Source of the DNA: Pseudomonas bubulae | Lineage (GTDB): Bacteria > Pseudomonadota > Gammaproteobacteria > Pseudomonadales > Pseudomonadaceae | NCBI RefSeq assembly: GCF_900618535.1 | Contig: NZ_UYJA01000001.1 | Location: forward strand, 1,178,001-1,242,000 | Direction of reading: 5' to 3' | Length of the DNA: 64,000 bases | Part shown: piece after piece, positions 30,778-41,246 of the stretch | Numbering within the stretch: position 1 is the stretch's first letter | Layout of the letters: each line of letters starts with the position of its first letter | Position numbers and translations under genes: made by a program | The notes under the pieces: generated by a model | Databases searched by the model: none | What the model was told of the DNA's origin: nothing | Seen by the model: only the letters and a program-made list of their open reading frames with translations

Positions 30778-33700
30778 TCAAGCATCGACCATTGCCATTG
30801 CCTCCTCAACATCAACCGCTACAAGACGTGAACAGCCCGGCTCATGCATCGTCACCCCCATCAACTGATCCGCCATCTCCATGGCGATCTTGTTGTGAGT
30901 GATATAGATAAATTGCACGGTCTGCGACATCTCCTTTACCAAGCGTGCATAGCGGCCTACGTTAGCGTCATCAAGCGGTGCATCGACTTCGTCGAGCATG
31001 CAAAACGGCGCCGGGTTGAGCTTGAAAATGGCAAAAACCAGCGCCAGGGCCGTCAAGGCTTTCTCGCCACCGGACAGCAAATGGATCGTGCTGTTCTTCT
31101 TGCCCGGCGGACGCGCCATGATGGTCACCCCTGTATCGAGTAGATCTTCGCCCGTCAGTTCCAAATAAGCGCTGCCGCCACCGAAAACTTTTGGGAAAAG
31201 TGCCTGTAATCCACCATTTATCTGATCAAAGGTGTCCTTGAAGCGGCTGCGGGTCTCTTTGTCGATCTTGCGGATGACGTTTTCCAGGGTATCGAGTGCC
31301 TCGACCAGATCGGCATCCTGAGCATCCAGATAGCGCTTGCGCTCCGACTGCTGCTGATACTCATCAATGGCTGCAAGGTTGATCGCGCCCAGGCGCTGAA
31401 TTCGCGCAGCGATACGCTCCAGTTCTTCTTCGGCCTGCTGCTCGTTGACCTCGGCATCGAGGGTGGCCAGCACCCCGTGCAGGTCATAGCCATCGGCCAG
31501 CAACTGATCCTGCAACGCAGTACGACGCACGCTCAAGGCCTGCCACTCCATGCGCTGCTGTTCGAGCTGGCCACGAATCAATTGCGATTGTTGCTCAGCC
31601 TGATTGCGGCGTTTTTCGGCATCGCGCAATTCGCGATCGGCATCTTCGAGCGCGGTCTGGGCAATCTTGAGTTCTTCATCCACGCTCAGGCGCTTGTCGA
31701 GCAACTCTTCAAGCTTGAGGCGCAACTCTTCCAGCGGCGCTTCGCCCTCCTCCAGATTGAGGGTCAGCTGTTCGCGCTTTTCAGCCAGGCGCTCGGCCTG
31801 CATTTCCAGGCGCTCAAGAGCCTGGCGGGTGGAATCATGCTGCGCCTTGAGCGACCCCAGGCGGACAGCCAACTGGTGGGCGTGGTCTTTATGTTGTCGA
31901 GCATCCTGACGCACCCGGTCCAACTGCTCGCGCAGACTGTCGCGACGGGCCAGCAACAGCTCGCGCTGCCCGGTATCGGTGGCCATGGCATCCAGGGCTT
32001 CCTGCAACAGCAGGCGCGCCTCCCCTACCTGCTCATGCTCCAGGGCGCGCTGCTCACCCAACTCGCCCAGTTCTTCGTCCAGACGGCGGCGGCGCAAGGT
32101 CAATTGCTCGACCTTGGCCTTGCTGGCGGAGAGCTTGGCCTTGATCTCACCCTGGTGACGAGCTTCATCCTGCAAGCGACGGCGAAGCTGCTCACGAGAG
32201 TCTTCATGCATACGCTGTTGCTCACGCATGCTTTGTAGTTGTTCCTCCAGGGCCGCCAGGGTGGCTTCACGTTCTTCGCACTCAAGCCCCAGGCGCTGGA
32301 TTTCCTGGCCCCGGGCCAGCACCCCGCTTTCGGCTTCACTGGCGCGGCGCACCCGCAGGAAGTTGCGCCCGACCCAATAGCCATCACGGCTGATCAGGCT
32401 CTGGCCCTCGGCCAGTTGTGCACGCAAGGCCAGTGCCTGCTCCAGTGTTTCGACCGGTTTGACCTGGCCCAGCCACGGCGCCAGATCAAAATCGGCCGTG
32501 ACCTTGTCAAGCAGGCTGCCCGCCAAGCGAGGGGCCTGCCCTGCATCACTGAACAGGCGCAAATCACCCTGGGCAAACCCTGCCAGATCCAGCCGGGCAA
32601 AATCCTCGACCAGTACGGCCTGCAAATCAGCCCCCAACACGGTCTCTACCGCCAGCTCCCAGCCAGCCTCTACGCGCAGGCCTTCTGCCAGTCGTGGCTG
32701 CTCGGCAAGCTGCTGATCGCGCAACCATTCGCCAGTACCGGTACCCGGATCAAGCGCAGCCTGCTGCAAGGCCTCCAGCGATGCCAGACGACCGTTGAGG
32801 CGCTGCAGCTCGCCCTGGGCCTGCTGCTGGTTCTGCGTGGCCTGTTGCAAGTCGTGACGCACTTGCTCGAGCTGCTCGACCAGTTGCTGCTCACTGGCCT
32901 GCAGCTCTTCGTGGGCCATTTCGCTGCTGGCCAGTTGCTCACTGAGCTCCAGAATGGCCGCATCTTCAGGGTCTGCGGCCAGCAAGGCACGCTCTTCAGC
33001 CAGGCGGCGCTGACGTTCCGCCACGCGCTCCATACTGGTTTCCAGCTGCTGGATACGGGCTTGCAGCACTTCAGACTGGCGCTGCGGCTCGGCCGAGCGA
33101 AGGTTGAAAATGTCCCACTGTTCCTGCCAGCCATGCATGGTCTGCTCGGCCACTTCCAGAGTAGCGGCAGCCTCTTCGGCGGCCGCGCTGGTCAGTTCCT
33201 GCTCGGGCTCAAGCATGTGCAGCTCTTCAGCCAGAGTCGCCAGCAAGGTGCGGTCATGCCCCAGATGGGATTCGGTTTCCAGGCGCGAGCGCTCGGCTTC
33301 GCGCAGGTCATCCTGCAACTGGCGCAAACGTTGCTGGCCATGCTGAATGCTCTGCTCGACCCGGGCAATATCGCCCCCTACCGAATAGAAGCGCCCCTGC
33401 ACCAGATTGAAGCGCTCTGACAGATCATGGTGCCCGTCACGCAGGCGTTCGATGCTGGCATCGGCATTGCGCTGCTCGGCCACCAGGGCTTCGAAACTGA
33501 CTTCCTGATTACCGATGACCGCTTCGCGCTGCCCCACCTGCTCATTCAGGGCCTGCCAGCGCAGAGCCGACAGCCGGGCCTTGAGCTGACGCTCCTCGGC
33601 CTTGTATTCCTGATATTTCTCGGCGGCCTGGGCCTGGCGGTGCAAACGCTCCAGCTGACGCCCCAGCTCATCGCGCAGGTCAGTCAGACGGGCAAGGTTT

Positions 33701-34266
33701 TCGTGGGTACGGCGGATACGGTTTTCAGTCTCGCGGCGGCGCTCCTTGTACTTGGAAATGCCCGCCGCCTCTTCGATAAAGTTGCGCAGATCTTCAGGCT
33801 TGGACTCGATCAGCTTGGAGATCATGCCCTGCTCGATGATCGAGTAGCTGCGCGGCCCCAGCCCCGTACCGAGGAAGATATCGGTAATGTCACGACGACG
33901 GCACTTGGTGCCATTGAGGTAATAGGTGGTCTGGCTGTCGCGGGTGACTTTGCGGCGGATGGATATCTCGACATAGGCCGCATACTCGCCCAGCAGCGTG
34001 CCGTCGGAGTTGTCGAAGACCAGTTCGATACTGGCCTGGCTCACCGGTTTGCGCGTGGTGGAGCCGTTGAAGATAACGTCGGTCATCGACTCGCCGCGCA
34101 GGTTCTTGGCCGAGCTTTCGCCCATGACCCAGCGCACGGCATCGATGATATTGGACTTGCCACAGCCGTTGGGGCCTACCACCGCCGCCATATTGCTTGG
34201 AAAGGTAACGGTTGTCGGGTCAACGAAGGACTTGAAGCCGGCCAGCTTGATACAGGTCAGGCGCAC
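30778..34266 (-). CDS. smc: chromosome segregation ATPase SMC
   Basis: The 1162 residues start at GTG 34266, read MRLTCIKLAGFKSFVDPTTV, two nt after the upstream regulator's stop; ATG alternatives are absent at the family's start. The head has Walker A GPNGCGKSN. Two long coiled coils flank a hinge near 510-640. The C-terminal head shows the ABC signature LLSGGEKALTALAL and Walker B PFCMLDEVDAPLDD. SMC compacts and aligns chromosome arms after loading by ParB. Length is normal. Confidence 0.97.
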   Translation of the reverse strand: MRLTCIKLAGFKSFVDPTTVTFPSNMAAVVGPNGCGKSNIIDAVRWVMGESSAKNLRGESMTDVIFNGSTTRKPVSQASIELVFDNSDGTLLGEYAAYVEISIRRKVTRDSQTTYYLNGTKCRRRDITDIFLGTGLGPRSYSIIEQGMISKLIESKPEDLRNFIEEAAGISKYKERRRETENRIRRTHENLARLTDLRDELGRQLERLHRQAQAAEKYQEYKAEERQLKARLSALRWQALNEQVGQREAVIGNQEVSFEALVAEQRNADASIERLRDGHHDLSERFNLVQGRFYSVGGDIARVEQSIQHGQQRLRQLQDDLREAERSRLETESHLGHDRTLLATLAEELHMLEPEQELTSAAAEEAAATLEVAEQTMHGWQEQWDIFNLRSAEPQRQSEVLQARIQQLETSMERVAERQRRLAEERALLAADPEDAAILELSEQLASSEMAHEELQASEQQLVEQLEQVRHDLQQATQNQQQAQGELQRLNGRLASLEALQQAALDPGTGTGEWLRDQQLAEQPRLAEGLRVEAGWELAVETVLGADLQAVLVEDFARLDLAGFAQGDLRLFSDAGQAPRLAGSLLDKVTADFDLAPWLGQVKPVETLEQALALRAQLAEGQSLISRDGYWVGRNFLRVRRASEAESGVLARGQEIQRLGLECEEREATLAALEEQLQSMREQQRMHEDSREQLRRRLQDEARHQGEIKAKLSASKAKVEQLTLRRRRLDEELGELGEQRALEHEQVGEARLLLQEALDAMATDTGQRELLLARRDSLREQLDRVRQDARQHKDHAHQLAVRLGSLKAQHDSTRQALERLEMQAERLAEKREQLTLNLEEGEAPLEELRLKLEELLDKRLSVDEELKIAQTALEDADRELRDAEKRRNQAEQQSQLIRGQLEQQRMEWQALSVRRTALQDQLLADGYDLHGVLATLDAEVNEQQAEEELERIAARIQRLGAINLAAIDEYQQQSERKRYLDAQDADLVEALDTLENVIRKIDKETRSRFKDTFDQINGGLQALFPKVFGGGSAYLELTGEDLLDTGVTIMARPPGKKNSTIHLLSGGEKALTALALVFAIFKLNPAPFCMLDEVDAPLDDANVGRYARLVKEMSQTVQFIYITHNKIAMEMADQLMGVTMHEPGCSRLVAVDVEEAMAMVDA

Positions 34267-34268
34267 GC

Positions 34269-34928
34269 TCAGGCAACCGTCAAGGCAGACAGCACCAGGG
34301 CACAACTGCGCTGGGCATAGCTGCTCAGCACCACGCGAATCTGCGCCAGGTCACGCGCCAGCACGGCGTCGAGCAACTGCGCAAACAACGCCAGGAACTC
34401 GCTCATCTCCGCCTTGCGCTGGTCCAGTGCCAGGTAATAGGCACGGCTCATGGCCGGGTGCAGGTTCTCGACGGTTTCCTGCAAATAGGGGTTGTCGGCG
34501 AACGGGTACGCCGCACGCATCACATTGAAGCTGTCTTCAACGAAGGTGCTGATGTCCTGGCGTTCGTAGCTGGCGGCCAGGCGCTGCTGGATCTGCAAGA
34601 ACGGCCCCAGGTCGGCCGGAACTGCCCAGCGCTGGGCTACGGCATTGCCGAGCAGGATGTACATTTCGCTCATCAGCGTGCACAGGCTCTGCACCTTGTG
34701 CGCCGTAAGCTCGGTCACATGGGCGCCACGACGCGGCAGGATGGCGATCAGATGTCGACGCTCAAGGATCAATAATGCTTCGCGCACAGAGCCGCGACTG
34801 ACATTCAGCGCCAGCGTCACTTTCTGTTCCTGAATGCGTTCCCCAGGCTTTAACTCGCCGCGAATGATGCGTTCGGCGAGGTGGTGAGCGATTTGCTCGG
34901 CGAGGCTGTCCGGCGCCTTGAACGTCAT
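34269..34928 (-). CDS. GntR-family (FCD domain) regulator next to xdhABC
   Basis: The 219 residues have an N-terminal winged helix (QIAHHLAERIIRGELKPGERIQE, VSRGSVREALLILERR) and an all-helical FCD ligand domain with the metal-binding pattern of the FadR subfamily. It is divergent from xdhA across 224 nt, so regulation of purine catabolism is likely but inferred. Its stop is two nt before the smc GTG, so smc is translated behind it from at least some transcripts. Confidence 0.85.
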   Translation of the reverse strand: MTFKAPDSLAEQIAHHLAERIIRGELKPGERIQEQKVTLALNVSRGSVREALLILERRHLIAILPRRGAHVTELTAHKVQSLCTLMSEMYILLGNAVAQRWAVPADLGPFLQIQQRLAASYERQDISTFVEDSFNVMRAAYPFADNPYLQETVENLHPAMSRAYYLALDQRKAEMSEFLALFAQLLDAVLARDLAQIRVVLSSYAQRSCALVLSALTVA

Positions 34929-35152
34929 GTTTTACCTTCAAAATCTTTGATCAGTGCAGGCGGTGCAGTGTAACGCACTTGATATGCCCTCGCGCAGAGC
35001 CTCAGGGGCTGAATATGGCACGAAACCCGCAAATAAATCCCCCGGTTATCAATCACAGGGATTACCGATCGCTATTTCTTGACCCGCAGGTCAGCTTTAG
35101 CTAAATTCAGTGCATCCCGCGTTACAACAATAATGATTATGCGAGGCCTTCC

Positions 35153-36610
35153 GTGATCCAGTTCCTACTCAACCAGACGCTGCGCACCGAGCACACGCTC
35201 GACCCGAATTTGACCGTGCTCAATTACCTGCGTGAACACCTGCACAAGCCTGGTACCAAAGAAGGATGCGCCAGCGGCGACTGCGGGGCCTGTACCGTGG
35301 TTGTCGGCGAACTTCACACCGACGCTGAAGGCCTTGAACGGCTGCGCTATCGCAGCCTCAATTCGTGCCTGACCTTTGTCTCGGCTTTGCACGGCAAGCA
35401 ACTGATCAGCATCGAAGACCTCAAGCACCAGGGGCAGTTGCACAGCGTGCAGCGGGCGATGGTCGACTGCCACGGCTCACAGTGCGGGTTTTGCACGCCG
35501 GGATTTGTGATGTCACTGTTCGCCCTGCAAAAAAACAGCACGGGCCAGCCTGATGGCCATCAGGCTCATGAAGCCCTGGCGGGCAACCTCTGTCGCTGCA
35601 CCGGCTACCGCCCTATTCTGGCGGCTGCCGAACAGGCTTGCAGCGGGCAACAACAGGATCAGTTCGATACATACCAGAGCGCGACCATTGCCTTGCTCAA
35701 GACCATCACCCCGACTCAAACCGGCGAACTGAACAGCGGCGACAAGCGCTGCCTGCTGCCCATGACCATCAGCGACCTGGCCCAGCTGTACGAATCCCAA
35801 CCCCAGGCCCGCCTGCTGGCCGGCGGTACCGACCTGGCGCTTGAGGTGACCCAGTTTCATCGCCCGCTGCCGGTCATGATCTACGTCGGCAACGTGGCCG
35901 AAATGAAGCACATCGAGCGCTTTGATGACCGTATTGAAATCGGCGCGGCGGTGTCGCTGACAGACGCCTACGGCACGCTCAAGGCCGAGTACCCGGACTT
36001 CGGCGAATTGCTGCAACGCTTCGCCTCCCTGCAAATCCGCAATCAGGGCACCCTGGGCGGCAACATCGGCAATGCCTCGCCCATTGGCGACTCGCCACCG
36101 CTGCTGATTGCCCTCGGCGCACAACTGGTACTGCGCAAAGGGCAAACCCTGCGCACCCTGGCGATCGAGGATTACTTTATCGACTACCGGGTGACGGCAC
36201 GCCAGGAAGGCGAATTTATCGAAAAAATCATCATCCCTCGCGCCGACCCCAGCCATGCATTTCGCGCCTATAAAATCTCCAAGCGCCTGGATGACGACAT
36301 CAGCGCCGTGTGCGCAGCGTTCAACCTGCACATCGACAACGGCGTGGTGACCGGTGCCCGCGTGGCATTCGGCGGCATGGCGGCCATCGCCAAACGCGCC
36401 GCCGCCTGCGAAGCCGCACTGCTCGGCGCTGACTGGAACAGCGCCAGCATCGAACGGGCCTGCGCTGCACTGGCAAACGACTTCACCCCGCTCTCGGACT
36501 TTCGCGCCAGCAAGGAATACCGTCTGCTGAGTGCACAAAACCTGCTACGCAAATACTTTATCGAACTGCAAACGCCACATCTCGAGACGCGGGTAACAGC
36601 TTATGTCTAA
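35153..36610 (+). CDS. xdhA: xanthine dehydrogenase small subunit
   Basis: This 485-residue protein starts with GTG 35153 (MIQFLLNQTLRTEH), preceded by GAGG. It has a ferredoxin-type [2Fe-2S] domain (EGCASGDCGACT), a second [2Fe-2S] helical domain (GSQCGFCTPGF, NLCRCTGYRPI) and an FAD domain (LLAGGTDLAL, RNQGTLGGNIGNASPIGD). It transfers electrons from the molybdenum site in XdhB to NAD+. It overlaps xdhB by 8 nt. Confidence 0.96.
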   Translation: MIQFLLNQTLRTEHTLDPNLTVLNYLREHLHKPGTKEGCASGDCGACTVVVGELHTDAEGLERLRYRSLNSCLTFVSALHGKQLISIEDLKHQGQLHSVQRAMVDCHGSQCGFCTPGFVMSLFALQKNSTGQPDGHQAHEALAGNLCRCTGYRPILAAAEQACSGQQQDQFDTYQSATIALLKTITPTQTGELNSGDKRCLLPMTISDLAQLYESQPQARLLAGGTDLALEVTQFHRPLPVMIYVGNVAEMKHIERFDDRIEIGAAVSLTDAYGTLKAEYPDFGELLQRFASLQIRNQGTLGGNIGNASPIGDSPPLLIALGAQLVLRKGQTLRTLAIEDYFIDYRVTARQEGEFIEKIIIPRADPSHAFRAYKISKRLDDDISAVCAAFNLHIDNGVVTGARVAFGGMAAIAKRAAACEAALLGADWNSASIERACAALANDFTPLSDFRASKEYRLLSAQNLLRKYFIELQTPHLETRVTAYV

Positions 36611-38978
36611 CCATCACAAGGTTGCCCCAACCCAGGCCGAGCTGGCCGCCCTCTTCCAGCAGGACTTGAAAACCGGTGTGGGTCGCAGCGTCAAGCATGA
36701 CAGTGCCGAAAAACATGTCAGCGGCGAAGCGCAGTACATCGATGACCGCCTGGAATTCCCCAACCAGTTGCACCTTTTCGCACGCCTGTCCGACCGCGCC
36801 CACGCCAGAATCCTGCGTGTCGACACCACGCCCTGCTACGCCTTCGCAGGCGTGCGCCTGGTGATCACCCACGAAGATATCCCCGGTCTGAAGGACATTG
36901 GCCCGCTACTGCCCGGCGATCCGCTGCTGGCCATCGACAAGGTGGAGTTTGTCGGCCAGCCCGTACTGGCAGTGGCCGCTTGCGACCTGGACACCGCGCG
37001 CAAGGCGGCAATGGCTGCCATTATCGAATACGAAGACCTGGAGCCGGTGCTGGACGTGGTTCAGGCCCTGCGCCAGAAGCACTTTGTGCTCGATACCCAC
37101 ACCCATCAACGCGGCGACTCTGCCGGCGCACTGGCCGGGGCCGAACATCGCCTGCAGGGCAGCCTGCATATTGGCGGGCAGGAGCACTTTTACCTCGAGA
37201 CCCAGATCTCATCGGTCATGCCTACCGAAGACGGCGGGATGATCGTTTACTGCTCCACGCAGAACCCTACTGAAGTGCAGAAGCTGGTGGCAGAAGTCCT
37301 TGATGTTTCAATGAACAAGATCGTTGTCGATATGCGCCGCATGGGCGGCGGCTTTGGCGGCAAGGAGACCCAGGCCGCCAGCCCCGCCTGCCTGTGCGCC
37401 GTGGTGGCACGCCTCACCGGGCAACCGGCCAAGATGCGCCTGCCGCGGGTCGAAGACATGCTGATGACCGGCAAGCGCCACCCGTTTTATATCGAATATG
37501 ACGTCGGTTTCGACGCCAGCGGCCGCTTGCAGGGCATCCAGCTGGACCTGGCGGGCAACTGTGGCTGTTCGCCGGACTTGTCCAACTCCATTGTCGACCG
37601 CGCCATGTTCCACGCCGACAACGCCTATTATCTGGGCGACGCGACGATCAATGGTTATCGCTGTAAAACCAACACGGCTTCCAACACGGCCTATCGCGGC
37701 TTTGGTGGCCCGCAAGGCATGGTCGCCATCGAAGAGGTCATGGACCGTATCGCCCGCCATCTGGGCCTCGACCCGCTGGCCGTACGCAAGGCCAATTACT
37801 ACGGCAAAACCGAACGCAACGTGACCCACTACTACCAGACCGTGGAACACAACCTGCTGCAAGAAATGACCGCCGACCTTGAGGCCAGCAGCCAGTACAC
37901 CGAGCGCCGGGAAGCGATCAAGGCGTTCAACGCCAGCAGTCCGATCCTGAAAAAAGGCCTGGCGCTGACCCCGGTCAAATTCGGCATCTCCTTTACCGCC
38001 AGCTTCCTCAACCAGGCCGGCGCCCTGATTCATATTTATACCGATGGCAGCATCCACCTCAACCACGGCGGCACCGAGATGGGCCAGGGCCTGAATATCA
38101 AGGTCGCGCAGGTGGTCGCCGAAGTGTTCCAGGTGGATATCAGCCGCATCCAGATCACCGCAACCAACACTGACAAAGTGCCAAACACCTCGCCTACTGC
38201 AGCGTCCAGCGGTGCCGACCTCAATGGCAAGGCCGCGCAAAACGCAGCCGAAACCATCAAGCAGCGACTTGTTGAATTTGCTGCCGACAAATATCAGGTC
38301 GAGCAACGGGCGGTGATCTTCCATAACGGCCAGGTGCAGGCTGGCGAGCAGATCATCAGTTTTGAAAGCCTGATCCAGCAGGCCTATTTCGGCCAGGTGT
38401 CGTTATCGAGCACCGGGTACTACAAAACCCCGAAGATTTTTTATGACCGCACTCAGGCACGTGGTCGGCCGTTTTATTACTTTGCCTTTGGCGCCGCCTG
38501 CGCCGAGGTGATCGTCGACACCCTGACCGGCGAATACAAAATGTTGCGTACCGATATCCTCCATGATGTCGGTGCCTCGCTGAACCCGGCCATCGACATC
38601 GGCCAGGTCGAAGGCGGGTATATACAGGGGGCGGGCTGGCTGACCATGGAGGAACTGGTGTGGAATGCCAAGGGCAAGCTGATGACCAACGGCCCGGCCA
38701 GCTACAAGATCCCCGCGGTGGCAGACATGCCGCTGGACCTGCGCGTAACCCTGGTGGAAAACCGCAAGAACCCCGAAGACACCGTGTTCCACTCCAAGGC
38801 CGTGGGCGAACCGCCATTTATGCTCGGCATCGCCGCATGGTGTGCACTCAAGGACGCTGTGGCGAGCCTGGCCGACTACCGCGTGCAACCTGCGATTGAC
38901 GCCCCGGCCACCCCGGAGCGGGTGCTGTGGGGTTGTGAGCAAATGCGCAAAAGCCTGTCGGGAGATCAGCATGAATAA
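36603..38978 (+). CDS. xdhB: xanthine dehydrogenase large (molybdopterin) subunit
   Basis: The 791 residues form the molybdenum-binding subunit that hydroxylates hypoxanthine to xanthine and xanthine to urate. Visible motifs are MGGGFGGKETQ, NTAYRGFGGPQGM, HGGTEMGQGL and the C-terminal KAVGEPPFMLG, whose glutamate is the catalytic base of the family. It overlaps xdhA by 8 nt upstream and xdhC by 8 nt downstream, giving strong coupling. Confidence 0.97.
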   Translation: MSNHHKVAPTQAELAALFQQDLKTGVGRSVKHDSAEKHVSGEAQYIDDRLEFPNQLHLFARLSDRAHARILRVDTTPCYAFAGVRLVITHEDIPGLKDIGPLLPGDPLLAIDKVEFVGQPVLAVAACDLDTARKAAMAAIIEYEDLEPVLDVVQALRQKHFVLDTHTHQRGDSAGALAGAEHRLQGSLHIGGQEHFYLETQISSVMPTEDGGMIVYCSTQNPTEVQKLVAEVLDVSMNKIVVDMRRMGGGFGGKETQAASPACLCAVVARLTGQPAKMRLPRVEDMLMTGKRHPFYIEYDVGFDASGRLQGIQLDLAGNCGCSPDLSNSIVDRAMFHADNAYYLGDATINGYRCKTNTASNTAYRGFGGPQGMVAIEEVMDRIARHLGLDPLAVRKANYYGKTERNVTHYYQTVEHNLLQEMTADLEASSQYTERREAIKAFNASSPILKKGLALTPVKFGISFTASFLNQAGALIHIYTDGSIHLNHGGTEMGQGLNIKVAQVVAEVFQVDISRIQITATNTDKVPNTSPTAASSGADLNGKAAQNAAETIKQRLVEFAADKYQVEQRAVIFHNGQVQAGEQIISFESLIQQAYFGQVSLSSTGYYKTPKIFYDRTQARGRPFYYFAFGAACAEVIVDTLTGEYKMLRTDILHDVGASLNPAIDIGQVEGGYIQGAGWLTMEELVWNAKGKLMTNGPASYKIPAVADMPLDLRVTLVENRKNPEDTVFHSKAVGEPPFMLGIAAWCALKDAVASLADYRVQPAIDAPATPERVLWGCEQMRKSLSGDQHE

Positions 38979-39828
38979 CTGGATCAGTGCCCTGGCCGAG
39001 TTGCAGCAGCAAGGCGAACCCTGCGTGCTGGTGACCATCATCGAAGAGCAAGGCTCTACCCCGCGCAATGCCGGTTCGAAGATGGTCATTTGTGCAGATA
39101 AAATCTTCGACACCATTGGTGGCGGTCATCTGGAGTACAAGGCAATGGAAATTGCCCGCCAGATGCTCAGCAGCGGCAAGCACGATACCCTTCTACAGCG
39201 CTTCAGCCTCGGCGCCAGCCTGGGCCAGTGTTGCGGCGGGGTGGCCGTGCTGCTGTTCGAACCGATGGGCAAGGTGCAGGCTCAGATTGCGGTGTTTGGC
39301 GCAGGGCACGTGGCCCGGGCCTTGGTACCCCTGCTCGCCAGCCTGCCGTGCCGGGTGCGCTGGATCGACTCGCGGGAGCAGGAATTCCCGACACTTATCC
39401 CCCAAGGCGTGGAAAAAATCGTTACCGACGAACCGGTAGATGAAGTCGATGCCCTGCCTGCGGGTTGCTACTGCATCGTCATGACGCATAATCACGCCCT
39501 GGACCTGGAGCTCAGCGCCGCCCTGCTTAAACGCAACGACTTTACTTACTTCGGCTTGATTGGTTCGAAAACCAAACGCGTGAAGTTCGAACATCGCCTG
39601 CGTGAGCGCGGTATCGACGCCTCACCTTTGCAGCGCATGCGTTGCCCGATGGGTTTGAGCGAAGTCAAAGGCAAATTGCCTGTTGAAATCGCGATCTCCA
39701 TCGCCGGCGAAATCATCGCCACCTACAACACTCATTTCGGCCAGCACACTGCGAGCGCCGACAGCGCGTCATCTGAATCCATTAAACAATTGTTGCCGTC
39801 TTCACGACGCAGCCATGCCACACACTGA
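38971..39828 (+). CDS. xdhC: xanthine dehydrogenase accessory protein XdhC
   Basis: The 285 residues start at ATG 38971 (MNNWISALAELQQQGEPCVL), preceded by GGGAGATCAGC; the longer open frame lies within xdhB. The N-terminal XdhC/CoxI domain (EEQGSTPRNAGSKM, GGGHLEYKAM) is followed by a Rossmann-type domain (IAVFGAGHVARALVPLL). XdhC binds and sulfurates the molybdenum cofactor and inserts it into XdhB. guaD follows 8 nt later. Confidence 0.95.
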   Translation: MNNWISALAELQQQGEPCVLVTIIEEQGSTPRNAGSKMVICADKIFDTIGGGHLEYKAMEIARQMLSSGKHDTLLQRFSLGASLGQCCGGVAVLLFEPMGKVQAQIAVFGAGHVARALVPLLASLPCRVRWIDSREQEFPTLIPQGVEKIVTDEPVDEVDALPAGCYCIVMTHNHALDLELSAALLKRNDFTYFGLIGSKTKRVKFEHRLRERGIDASPLQRMRCPMGLSEVKGKLPVEIAISIAGEIIATYNTHFGQHTASADSASSESIKQLLPSSRRSHATH

Positions 39829-39836
39829 GAATTGCC

Positions 39837-41135
39837 ATGACTTGTAAAGCCTATCGCGCCGCCATTTTGCACAGCATCGCCGACCCCGCCGAAGTCGGGA
39901 TCGAGGCCTCCTATGAATATTTTGCAGACGGCTTGCTGGTGGTCGACAACGGCCAGATCAAGGCTGTTGGCCCGGCCAGCGAACTGCTTGGCACACTGGC
40001 CGCCGACGTTGCTGTGACCGAGTACAAAGACGCACTGATCACCCCCGGCTTTATCGATACCCATATCCATTTCCCGCAAACCGGGATGATTGGCGCTTAC
40101 GGAGAGCAACTGCTCGACTGGCTCAACACCTACACCTTCCCGTGCGAAAACCAGTTCGCCGATAAGGCCCATGCTGACGAAGTTGCTGACGTATTCCTGA
40201 AGGAACTGCTACGCAACGGCACTACCACCGCCCTGGTCTTCGGCAGCGTACACCCGCAATCGGTGGATGCCCTGTTTGAGGCCGCACAGCACCTGGACCT
40301 GCGTCTGATCGCCGGCAAGGTGATGATGGACCGCAACGCCCCAGACTATCTGACCGATACCGCCGAAACCGGCTACAGCGAAAGCAAGGCACTGATCGAG
40401 CGCTGGCACGGTAAGGGCCGCCTGCATTACGCCGTCACCCCGCGCTTCGCGCCGACCAGCACCCCGGAGCAATTGACCCTGGCCGGCAAGCTGCTGGGCG
40501 AATACCCGGATGTGTATCTACACACCCATATCAGCGAGAACCTTCAGGAAATCGAGTGGGTGAAGTCACTGTTCCCTGAGCGAAAAGGCTATCTGGATGT
40601 GTACGACCACTACCAGTTGCTCGGCGAACGCTCGGTGTTTGCCCACGGTGTGCATCTGTGTGACGAGGAATGTGCGCGACTCGCCGAGACCGGTTCGGCA
40701 GTGGCGTTCTGCCCGACTTCCAACCTGTTTTTGGGCAGCGGCCTGTTCAACCTGCCGATGGCCGAAAAGCACAAGCTCAATGTGGGGCTGGGCACAGACG
40801 TGGGTGCAGGTACCAGCTTCTCGCTGCTCAACACCCTGAACGAAGCCTACAAGATCATGCAACTGCAGGGCGCACGCCTCGATCCGTTCAAGTCGTTGTA
40901 CCTGGCTACGTTGGGCGGGGCGCGAGCACTGCGCCTGGAAGACAAGATCGGCAATCTGCAACCGGGCAGCGACGCTGACTTCCTGGTACTGGACTACAAC
41001 GCTACGCCACTGATGAGCTATCGCCTCAAGCAGTCAAAAAACATCGCCGAGACGCTGTTTGTATTGATGACCCTTGGGGATGACCGTACCGTGCAGCAAA
41101 CCTATGCGGCAGGCAATCTGGTGCATCAGCGCTGA
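39837..41135 (+). CDS. guaD: guanine deaminase
   Basis: The 432-residue amidohydrolase turns guanine into xanthine and ammonia. Metal-site motifs are PGFIDTHIHFPQTG, VYLHTHISEN, HGVHL and LGTDVGAGTSFSLL, in the order of the GuaD family. It completes a purine catabolic operon with xdhABC: guanine to xanthine to urate. Genes for urate breakdown are not in the window. A REP pair follows the stop. Confidence 0.96.
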   Translation: MTCKAYRAAILHSIADPAEVGIEASYEYFADGLLVVDNGQIKAVGPASELLGTLAADVAVTEYKDALITPGFIDTHIHFPQTGMIGAYGEQLLDWLNTYTFPCENQFADKAHADEVADVFLKELLRNGTTTALVFGSVHPQSVDALFEAAQHLDLRLIAGKVMMDRNAPDYLTDTAETGYSESKALIERWHGKGRLHYAVTPRFAPTSTPEQLTLAGKLLGEYPDVYLHTHISENLQEIEWVKSLFPERKGYLDVYDHYQLLGERSVFAHGVHLCDEECARLAETGSAVAFCPTSNLFLGSGLFNLPMAEKHKLNVGLGTDVGAGTSFSLLNTLNEAYKIMQLQGARLDPFKSLYLATLGGARALRLEDKIGNLQPGSDADFLVLDYNATPLMSYRLKQSKNIAETLFVLMTLGDDRTVQQTYAAGNLVHQR

Positions 41136-41146
41136 TAATTTCCCTT

Positions 41147-41231
41147 GTGGGAGCGGGCTTGCTCGAGAGGTTATCGATGCGGTTCTACTGAAGCACCGCG
41201 TCGCCTGCATCGCGGGCAAGCCCGCTCCCAC
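41147..41231. repeat. REP pair after guaD
   Basis: GTGGGAGCGGGCTTGCTCGAGA (41147-41168, one substitution from the core) and TCGCGGGCAAGCCCGCTCCCAC (41210-41231), 41 nt apart, between converging genes. Confidence 0.88.
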
Positions 41232-41246
41232 AAGAGCAGCCGAGGC

